Assembly: GCA_001600355.1 (NCBI GenBank)
Contig: BCJU01000001.1
Span: 1,881,178-1,945,177 of the forward strand
Direction: 5' to 3'
From: Meira nashicola
Lineage: Eukaryota; Basidiomycota; Exobasidiomycetes; Exobasidiales; Brachybasidiaceae
DNA: 64,000 nucleotides
Under the pieces are notes generated by a model that ran no database searches, was not told the DNA's origin, and was given only the letters and a program-made list of their open reading frames with translations. Positions 41,501 to 48,667 of the stretch are shown here, one piece after another (positions within the stretch are counted from its first letter, which is position 1; every line of letters begins with the position of its first letter). A program made the translations under genes and the position numbers.

Positions 41501-42222
41501 AATTACCTGCCGGAACACCGCAAAACTCGTACGCGCGTGCCAATTCACCCTTGCAACTTTTGGTCATGAGTATGATGTACTAAAAGCATGCGTATATTCT
41601 ATTTTCTCAACCTTAATAACGCAGCGCATATAGGCTAACAACTGTGCATTTCACTGCACTGCATACATCATCTGCATGCTTGAACCCCTTGGCAAAAGAT
41701 ATTCACCATCCATCAGGTTGATTCATCATATGATCATACACAATGAATTCTTTCCGCTGAAACATTTTAATCAAAGAAACCCCCTTGAATTGGACTGGTA
41801 TGATAACCAACGCACGCAATCGAATTCGATATGCAGTACATACAAACATGTTTCATGACACATCGGACAGTTCAACGTTCTAAAGGACTAGGATGATACA
41901 GGTACCACAACCCAAACGGTATTACAGAAGGAGATTCGTTGTAGCCCTATCCGACAAAACTTTCAAAAACATTTAAAAGCAGGCATGTTTTATTCCATCT
42001 TCATTCCCCTTTCCTCCATCTCATTAACTCTCTCCCTCACTATCAAAGGAATTCCTTCTATCCCCTTCTCGTTCTCTTTCTCTTGTTTCGGATCAGCATC
42101 TGACCTTACTGTAGCCTTAGTACCACTCAGCACACACTCTCACACAAAAAGCATCACAATCTTTTCCATCAACAAACATTCTTTCATCTAATTTTAACAT
42201 ATCTCTATCAAAGCATATCAAA
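38502..42222. other. 3.7 kb gene-poor region
   Basis: The largest stretch without a supported gene. It is AT-rich, with only frames under 90 codons, none with recognisable domains, codon bias or splice partners. It contains GGGCGGACTT on the minus strand (38990-38999), many short TATATA/CATAC runs at 40560-41300, and an inverted pair CACCCTAC/GTAGGGT around 40340-40390. Its last 230 bases are strongly pyrimidine-rich, a common feature just upstream of highly expressed fungal genes, and lead into the secreted repeat-protein gene. It may hold that gene's extended promoter or a noncoding RNA. No tRNA-like A/B box pair was seen. Confidence 0.5.
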
Positions 42223-43404
42223 ATGGTCAAATTCATCTCAATCGCAATTCTCTCAATGGCCGTTGCCATGGCAACAGCTCGTCCAGTCGAATTTGTCGGC
42301 CGTGACATCATTCAATCCAACAAAAATGACTTGGTAGACGCTTCAGACGCCCACATCGGTGTCAATGCTCTCAACCACGGTCGTCCACCAAAGCCTGAAC
42401 ACCACCATCACTCTTGGCCTTATGGAAGCGGAAGCAACAACGTCATTCAATCTAACAAAAATGATGCCGTTGATCTTAGCAACTTGGATGTCGATGTCAA
42501 CGCTTTGAACGACTTCAACAAGCGTGGTAACCATCCCCACCCTCACCCAGCTCCAGCACCATCCAACAACGTCATTCAAGACAACAAGAACAGTTTGATT
42601 GATTTGAGCGATCTCGGTATCGATGTTAATGCTTTGAATGACTTCAAACGCGGCAACCATCCCCACCCTCATCCTCATCCAGCCCCAGTTCCAGCTCCAT
42701 CAAACAATGTTATTCAAGACAACAAGAACAGTTTGATTGATTTGAGCGACCTTGGTATCGATGTCAATGCTTTGAACGACTTCAACAAACGTGGTAACCA
42801 TCCCCACCCTCACCCAGCTCCAGCACCAACTAACAATGTCATTCAAGACAACAAAAACAGTTTGATTGATTTGAGCGATCTCGGTATCGATGTTAATGCT
42901 TTGAACGACTTNAAACGCGGCAACCATCCNCNCCCTCATCCTCATCCAGCCCCAGTTCCAGCTCCATCAAACAATGTTATTCAAGACAACAAGAACAGTT
43001 TGATTGATTTGAGTGATCTCGGTATCGATGTCAATGCTTTGAACGATTTCAAGAAGCGTGATAATGTCATCCAGAACGACAAGTCGGACTTGATTGATGC
43101 AAGCAACTTGAAGGTCTTGGCCAACGTCCTCAACAGCTTCAACAAGCGTGACGTCGTCCAGAATAACAAGTCGGATTTGATTGATGCAAGCAACTTGAAA
43201 GTCTTGGCCAACCTGCTCAACAGCTTCAACAAGCGTGACGTCGTCCAAAAGAACAAGTCGGATTTGATTGATGCAAGCAACTTGAAGGTCTTGGTCAACC
43301 TCCTCAACAGCTTCCACAAGCGTGACGTCGTCCAAAAGAACAAGTCGGATTTGATTGATGCAAGCCACTTGAAGGTCCTACTCAACTTGCTTAACAGCTT
43401 CTAA
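42223..43404 (+). CDS. secreted Kex2-processed repeat protein (KEP / repellent-like precursor)
   Basis: A 393-residue precursor. Residues 1-19 form a signal peptide (MVKFISIAILSMAVAMATA, cleavage before RPVEF). Eight Lys-Arg sites follow, ending at residues 101, 143, 190, 232, 279, 309, 338 and 367. Cleavage there would release nine segments. Four middle ones (42 or 47 residues) start with a His-Pro-rich GNHPHPHPAPAP linker and continue NNVIQDNKNSLIDLSDLGIDVNALNDF. The last four (26-30 residues) lack the linker and read D(N)VVQNNKSDLIDASNLKVLANLLNSF. There are no cysteines, and Tyr is almost absent. The layout is that of Kex2-processed repeat proteins such as smut repellents, which act at the hyphal surface; similarity is architectural, not by sequence. 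Bases 42912, 42930 and 42932 are N, giving three unknown residues. Confidence 0.88.
   Translation: MVKFISIAILSMAVAMATARPVEFVGRDIIQSNKNDLVDASDAHIGVNALNHGRPPKPEHHHHSWPYGSGSNNVIQSNKNDAVDLSNLDVDVNALNDFNKRGNHPHPHPAPAPSNNVIQDNKNSLIDLSDLGIDVNALNDFKRGNHPHPHPHPAPVPAPSNNVIQDNKNSLIDLSDLGIDVNALNDFNKRGNHPHPHPAPAPTNNVIQDNKNSLIDLSDLGIDVNALNDXKRGNHXXPHPHPAPVPAPSNNVIQDNKNSLIDLSDLGIDVNALNDFKKRDNVIQNDKSDLIDASNLKVLANVLNSFNKRDVVQNNKSDLIDASNLKVLANLLNSFNKRDVVQKNKSDLIDASNLKVLVNLLNSFHKRDVVQKNKSDLIDASHLKVLLNLLNSF
42526..43059 (+). repeat. two tandem 267-bp repeats in the secreted precursor gene
   Basis: 42526-42792 and 42793-43059 are nearly identical copies. Each encodes one 42-residue and one 47-residue peptide unit (residues 102-190 and 191-279). 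Differences are mostly synonymous. All three unresolved bases fall in the second copy. The pattern indicates recent duplication of a two-unit block. Confidence 0.9.
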
Positions 43405-43694
43405 GACCACTATTGTGGAATCTACTTCAAAACCGATTTTTGGACCGTCTCACTCGGGTCCATTCGTATAGAACTTTTCCTTTCAACTGTCACCCTTTTT
43501 TATGTTCTCATCCCCTCGCGCGCAGAAGAGGTTTTACCCTTTTTCTCGCTGTGCCCAACCGTCCGACTGATTCGAATCATCGATCGTTGTTGACCTTGCT
43601 TCATATCATCCCCTTTATTTATGTTACTTGTGTGTGAAATCAGATGTCTTTTTCGAAAAAAAATGCCTTTGTCCGAGTAAATGCGCCCGAATAA
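43405..43694. other. short intergenic region after the secreted precursor
   Basis: 290 bases forming the 3' flank of the precursor gene and the promoter of the next gene. Pyrimidine-rich; no gene seen. Confidence 0.4.
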
Positions 43695-44690
43695 ATGCAC
43701 CGTCAGTTTAACGGAAAAGAGCATTTTCCTCACCACCACAACAAAATCTTCGACATGATTCGTTTCAAATCTGAAGAGCTAGAGGATTTCATCCCGCCAT
43801 CTCTGGATGCGCCTAAATCAAACGATCAGCCGTACTTTCCAAAAAGACGAGAGAGAGAGTGGACCAGGAAAAGGCACAACAAAATCGCATTGATGCGATT
43901 GATTCACGAGGTGAGTATTGTCGATACTAGGATGTATGCATTGTTTCTGATTTATTCCTCTCGAATGTAGGACAAAAATGACGATGACATTCGCATCATG
44001 TTGAAGGAAAAAGACGAAAAGGAGGCAATGAAAAAGCTAAAACAGCCTTTCAAATTGCAAAAACTTATCAGAAGGGATATCCATACAAAAAGAAGTACAA
44101 TCGACATGATGGGCATGGTAGCTCCGGTGAACACTGGTAATCATCGTGGACTGCAAAAGGCTAGCTTTCGCAAATACAACAGCCATACCAGTCCGATTGT
44201 GGAACACGGTTTGTTTTCTGAACCTCATAAGGAGGAACTTGATTGGATTTTGGAAAAGCATGATAATATCTATAAGCCGAATTGCTTTGATACTTTGCCA
44301 CCGTATGCTACAGCATTAGCTCGCAGTACATACGATGAGCCGTCTCCGTCAACAAGACTTGGACGAAAACGTCCTTTACCCGTTGTTCCTCTTCCAAAGA
44401 TACGAAAGAAGCAGCCTCCCAGCAGTATGGCTTCTAACAATTTGGCTTCTAGCAGTAAGCAACCGTTGAGCAGTAGATACTTCGAAGATGCTGTTTCCAG
44501 CAGTATGGCTTCAAACAATACTACTTCTAGCAGTAAGCAACCGTTGAGCAGTAGATATTTCGAAGATGCTGTTTCCAGCAGTATGGCTTCAAACAATACT
44601 ACTTCTAGCAGTAAGCAACCGTTGAGCAGTCCATACTTCGAAGACGATGAGTCGGATGACATGGACGAATTTGATGTGTTTGAACTCTAA
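43695..44690 (+). CDS. hypothetical protein with C-terminal tandem repeats (two exons)
   Basis: Not recognised. Exon 1 43695-43910 and exon 2 43971-44690, joined in phase 0 across a 60-base intron with GTGAGT and TGTAG ends, give 311 residues. The protein is charged, without signal peptide or membrane segment. The N-terminal half is Lys/Arg-rich (YFPKRREREWTRKRHNKIAL). The C-terminal part has nearly three copies of a 26-residue Ser-rich unit (SSMASNNTTSSSKQPLSS followed by RYFEDAVS) and ends in an acidic stretch, DESDDMDEFDVFEL. An acidic tail after Ser-rich repeats could suggest a nuclear or regulatory protein, but this is speculation. Its stop codon overlaps the stop of the convergent gene at 44687. 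Confidence 0.7.
44421..44648 (+). repeat. 78-bp tandem coding repeat, about 2.9 copies
   Basis: Units begin at 44421, 44499 and 44577. The second and third are nearly identical in DNA, and the third diverges only at its end where the acidic tail starts. Each unit encodes 26 residues, so copy-number change keeps the frame. Confidence 0.88.
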
Positions 44691-45616
44691 TGCGTTTTCC
44701 AGTCAAAATCTTGGTATATTTGATCCGACAACCATGCGGGCAATTCCTCAGTAGCAGGAAGAGTGATAATATCAGTATCAAATCCTTCAATAAATCTTTC
44801 ATGCGAGGATCTTGCTCGATTTCCAGCAAAGCTACGATACTCCAACCGAATGCTCGCAAAATTGTATCTCTGTAATCTACGCAAGCATGCAACAACGATT
44901 CCCGTTTCATTTACGCCACTCATATCGCATACAAGACACGGTAAATTTGACTTGTTCAACAACAATTCCAACGATTCTTTCGCAATCCGTTCCAAAGACA
45001 TCATATCGGCAGCCGAATGTGCATGTAAACCATTTGTAGTTCTTTCTCTTGTATTTGTTTCCCCTTCGACAGGCTTAGATGATCCAATGAAATTTGTAGA
45101 TCCGCTTTGATCATGATTTACCTTGAAAGAATCTGCCAAAGCGCCCAAACCGAGATGGACAAGCTTGATATTGTGCATCGAACACCAAGCCGCCAACGCA
45201 AAGGGCATCTTTTCGGGAGCTAAAAGAAGTACCATTCGCAATTGTAGCGAAGACAAGAATGCTTCTGTAGGGGTAGTAGGTAATGCTGCACTTCCTTGAC
45301 TGGATGTTGTCCAGATTGGTGCATCTCCATGATCTCCATCCAGAAATGACGTATTTGATGTCTGAGTTGTTGTGATTGTTCTACTGCTATCTGTTTGCAT
45401 AAATTTTGGCTGTTGTTTTGAAAACCATCTTTTGGGAGCAGGTGAAAGGCCTTTTATCAAACTTGAAGCGCTACAACGATAAATGCCAGGAGCAACATAA
45501 CCAAAACTTTGAGGAGGTTCAATGATCGGCGCAACAGGAGCGGAATTAGATCCAGGAGCAGATGCTGATCCCGAATTTCCGACGCTTATACTTGCCCCGC
45601 CGTTCGAATTTGACAT
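44687..45616 (-). CDS. Oca/Siw14-type (PFA-DSP) phosphatase-like protein, catalytic motif lost
   Basis: A 309-residue member of the plant-and-fungi atypical dual-specificity phosphatase fold. Family landmarks are present in order: FGYVAPGIYRCSAS, then LQLRMVLLLAPEKMP, HNIKLVHLGLG, the strand LPCLVCDMSG, then ACLRRLQRYNFASIRLEYRSFAGNRAR and FIEGFD. Active relatives carry Cys-X5-Arg in the loop (HCNKGKHRTG-like). Here the loop reads CDMSGVNETG: the Cys remains, but the Arg is missing and the loop is one residue longer. Yeast Oca2, Oca4 and Oca6 are comparable divergent members of the Oca complex, so a scaffold or inositol-pyrophosphate-binding role is more likely than catalysis. Residues 1-35 and about 80-110 are low-complexity. 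Confidence 0.82.
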   Translation of the reverse strand: MSNSNGGASISVGNSGSASAPGSNSAPVAPIIEPPQSFGYVAPGIYRCSASSLIKGLSPAPKRWFSKQQPKFMQTDSSRTITTTQTSNTSFLDGDHGDAPIWTTSSQGSAALPTTPTEAFLSSLQLRMVLLLAPEKMPFALAAWCSMHNIKLVHLGLGALADSFKVNHDQSGSTNFIGSSKPVEGETNTRERTTNGLHAHSAADMMSLERIAKESLELLLNKSNLPCLVCDMSGVNETGIVVACLRRLQRYNFASIRLEYRSFAGNRARSSHERFIEGFDTDIITLPATEELPAWLSDQIYQDFDWKTH

Positions 45617-45855
45617 TGCTTCTCACTTCATCTTTCAAAGATGGTAGAGAGTAAAGCATTCCCGAAGGAATTGTAGCAATGAGTTGAACCTGTCGGGAAG
45701 CACACCTCACGTGGGATCATCATGCATGGGCCATTAACAAGTAAAAATTGAGAAGATATCTAGCGTGCATGCCTAACGCGCTTTGACAATTCTTCACGCC
45801 TTTCATAAAACATCACGAATAAACACCATCACCAAATTTGTACTACATTCTCAAG

Positions 45856-46215
45856 ATGCTCATCTTTAGTGCATTCAAGACTCTAACAAATCAAACAGTC
45901 ACCGTGGAACTAAAAAATGATGTTTCGGTAACGGGAACGTTGAAATCTGTCGACCAATTCTTAAACTTTCGAATTGATGACCTAAAAGTGATCGAAGGAG
46001 ATCAAGATCGGTGGCCACATTTGGTAAGTTTTTAGCAGTACGAAGAGGATTAGATATGAGACTACAACTGACTTTCATTCCTCTTTTAGGCCGCAGTCAA
46101 ATCGGCATTTATTAGAGGCTCGGTCATTCGATATGTCCACATTCCTGCTTCGGCAGTAGACACAACCTTACTGGAAGACGCAACAAGAAGAGAAGCAGCA
46201 GCAGGACGGCGTTAG
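45856..46215 (+). CDS. LSM2: U6 snRNA-associated Sm-like protein LSm2 (two exons)
   Basis: Exon 1 45856-46023 and exon 2 46090-46215 (66-base intron, GTAAGT...TTTAG, phase 0) encode 97 residues. The protein starts MLIFSAFKTLTNQTVTVELKND, continues SVDQFLNFRIDDLKV (Sm1 motif with the conserved D-x-L/F-N) and, after the intron, FIRGSVIRYVHIP (Sm2 motif), then the helical tail DTTLLEDATRREAA. Length and sequence match LSm2 of other eukaryotes. It is part of the Lsm1-7 ring in mRNA decay and the Lsm2-8 ring on U6 snRNA. The ATG at 45856 gives the exact family N-terminus. It diverges from the phosphatase-like gene across 239 bases. Confidence 0.96.
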
Positions 46216-46298
46216 GTAATCATATTGAAAAGGATATCATAATTGTATTTTATTACAGATGAACATGGTACAAGCGTGGATGTGTTTGGATGATTTCT

Positions 46299-48290
46299 TT
46301 ATTTCGACTCTGTCATCATTCGTGGCTCGCCTCCTCCGCTAGCACCACTGCTAGGTCTTTGAGGACTTCCGCTCGTACTGGTTCCATCTTTAGCAGCATC
46401 ACGCAAAGCCGACATTGGCGATGTTGTTTGTCCTGAAATTGCAGATCCATGCCCGCTGATATTCATACCCATAATGCTACGTCGCTTATCCAAAGCAGAT
46501 CTTCTTGCCTCAGTAGTAGATGAATGCGGTTGCATATGATGTCCAGAACTGCTTCCTTCAGAAGTCACACGACCTAATCGAACAAAGGTCCAAAAGGAAA
46601 AGCTCTTGCTTCCTGATTCACCTCTTTGCGATACTTCTGTGTCCGGCTTGTACGTGAAAGTCACTTGCATGGGAAATTCGATCTCCCCAATTGCTTCTCT
46701 GTCTAGATTAAGCTCGAGACCAATAACCGTTTCGTGTCCTTTCCTTCGTAAAATCCCTTGTCCTCTCTTTTTGCCTTGGCCACCGACATCAGTCCGACTT
46801 CGCTTCTGATCACGATCATCTAACTCATCTTCTTCATCAATCTCATCTCCCTCTTCTTCGATCCCGAATGCAGAATCACCTTTATGTGTTTTGCGATTTG
46901 GCTCGAATAAATCCTCATCATACTCTTCAGCGAGTTCCCATACTTCATTGTATGCGCTTACGGGAAAATTGCTGGAAGTTGGCGAAACTGACCATGCGTA
47001 ACGACTTGATACGCTCATAGGGATGCCTTTGTTGGGAGACGATGCAGAAAATGAATGAGAATCGTTGGTGGAAGGAGGTGCACGGGCAAGGTGTAGTCGA
47101 ACCGTCATCGATTCATCACGAGGATTGATGAAGCTAGCCTCGAAGAGGTATGCTCTACCTGCTTGTAGGTTTTCTTCATCAACTATCACCGTCTTGCGAC
47201 GATTCAGTGTTCCAAAAGTGCTTCTACGTCGATCTGCAGTCGAAATAGAATTAGGCGGTCGAATGTAGATCTCTGGTAGTCGATTCAATGCAAGAAGACG
47301 AATTTTGTACTTGCTCGAAGTTGGCTTAGACTCCGGCCTAATGATGATGTGACGGCAGACTGAGCACCTTTTGGTTTGCTTCGTACGAAGGGGTACTCTG
47401 CAAGGGCCTAAATCTGCTTGACGTACGCTTTGGTCATTCATAGCGGACCACCTTTGGGCCAAATCGGTTATCTGACTACCGTCTTTTTGCTCTTGGAGAA
47501 ATTCCAGTCGATTTTGCTCTTTGCGACCGATAGCTCCTAATGCTTTACCGTCTTGTAAATCTTGCTTGACGCCTACATATCTCTTTTCATCCCGTCCAGC
47601 GTCCCAAGTCATCTTTGCATTATATTGCGGTATCTGTTCGTCTTGATCCATTTTTCTCTTCGAAACTTTATTTCTACCAAAACCTGGTTGATTCATCAAA
47701 GAAGGAACATCTCGTAATAATTTACTCGCTTTTGCTGCTTCCATACTATATTGAGCCTCACCTGATGATGTTGAAAAGCGAAGATATTGATCAAAATGCG
47801 CACGAAGATCACGAAATTCGACCGAATCTGCCGCTTCATCTTCTATCCTTTGCACTTGAAGACTAAGTCCGGTTGACTTTTCGAATGTCATTTTAACCTC
47901 TTTGCTATCCCATTTGCATGTTGGACATTGTAGATACCATGGTGGCTCTCCCATACTTGCTTCCGCAGATAAAGGGTCCCAATGAGATTGTTCATTGGAA
48001 TCGCTACAGACAACTCCCAAAGTGGATGAGCAAATTGGACAAGAGAAACAATTTCTTGGGCAATTTGCATGTTCTGACTTTATGCTTGCTAAAGGAACAT
48101 CAAATAAACAATTGGGACAATAATAAACAGTCAAATCTTTCGTCGTGCATTGATCACATCGAATTGAATCGCAATCGTCACAGAAATAGAGCGATGGCAG
48201 TTGAAACGATGACGTGGACGGCTGTATGGGACCGAATGACGACGTAAAATTTGTACTACATGGACAGTGATATAGCACTCTTGTTGGCAT
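46299..48290 (-). CDS. dynactin subunit 4 (p62) family protein
   Basis: A 663-residue protein of the dynactin p62 family, part of the pointed-end complex of dynactin that supports dynein cargo transport. The N-terminal 110 residues form a cysteine-rich zinc-binding region: CPC near 9-11, then CDDCDSIRCDQC, YYCPNC, CPRNCFSCPICSS and YLQCPTC further on. A second pair lies in the middle (RCSVCRHIIIRPESKP), followed by YKIRLLALNRLPEI and a beta-rich C-terminal half. An acidic Glu/Asp stretch and a Ser-rich tail follow. The ATG at 48290 opens the frame. The Cys pattern and order leave little doubt about the family. Confidence 0.9.
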   Translation of the reverse strand: MPTRVLYHCPCSTNFTSSFGPIQPSTSSFQLPSLYFCDDCDSIRCDQCTTKDLTVYYCPNCLFDVPLASIKSEHANCPRNCFSCPICSSTLGVVCSDSNEQSHWDPLSAEASMGEPPWYLQCPTCKWDSKEVKMTFEKSTGLSLQVQRIEDEAADSVEFRDLRAHFDQYLRFSTSSGEAQYSMEAAKASKLLRDVPSLMNQPGFGRNKVSKRKMDQDEQIPQYNAKMTWDAGRDEKRYVGVKQDLQDGKALGAIGRKEQNRLEFLQEQKDGSQITDLAQRWSAMNDQSVRQADLGPCRVPLRTKQTKRCSVCRHIIIRPESKPTSSKYKIRLLALNRLPEIYIRPPNSISTADRRRSTFGTLNRRKTVIVDEENLQAGRAYLFEASFINPRDESMTVRLHLARAPPSTNDSHSFSASSPNKGIPMSVSSRYAWSVSPTSSNFPVSAYNEVWELAEEYDEDLFEPNRKTHKGDSAFGIEEEGDEIDEEDELDDRDQKRSRTDVGGQGKKRGQGILRRKGHETVIGLELNLDREAIGEIEFPMQVTFTYKPDTEVSQRGESGSKSFSFWTFVRLGRVTSEGSSSGHHMQPHSSTTEARRSALDKRRSIMGMNISGHGSAISGQTTSPMSALRDAAKDGTSTSGSPQRPSSGASGGGEPRMMTESK

Positions 48291-48667
48291 GACGAATGAT
48301 ATGTATTGCCATCAAAGAGGCAGTCCTTTTTGGAGTGAATATCATAGGACTAAAAATCGGGAGAAAAAGTGTTGTTCTTCTTGCTTACAGCTTAATTTTA
48401 CAGACACGCACGCGCCATAAACCGAATAATGTGGTGCGTGTAGATAGGAATTAAGAATAAACATAAATTGACAGATAGGGTGCATCAAAACTTAATCTCT
48501 TGGCTCGTGTGGGTTAGTAATCTATGACTTCATCCAAATAGGTCAAACTACCATCACTTTAGCAGGATTGTGATGGGGCTGAGCTTTTGCTTCACATAGT
48601 TATAGTTCAGGTGAATATTTTCATAACAATACACAGCGGGCCGGCGAGATTTCCAAGGGCGTCAAAG
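48291..48667. other. divergent promoter region, dynactin p62 / universal stress protein
   Basis: 377 bases without a gene. The frame of the downstream gene is open from a TTG at 48587, but no upstream in-frame ATG is seen. No distinctive motif noted. Confidence 0.4.

Noticed and set aside
38502..42222. Several 60-90 codon frames (for example 39587-39841 and 41985-42191) as genes
   Set aside because: They are short, lack similarity, codon bias or splice partners, and several begin at non-ATG codons.
42967..43385. Two overlapping minus-strand frames of 133-134 codons antisense to the secreted precursor
   Set aside because: They exist only because the repeat has no stop in those frames; their repeats mirror the sense repeat.
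42223..43404. Ustiloxin-like cyclic peptide (dikaritin) precursor
   Set aside because: Kex2 repeats fit, but core peptides lack the Tyr-containing motif, and no UstYa/DUF3328 or tyrosinase gene lies in the window.
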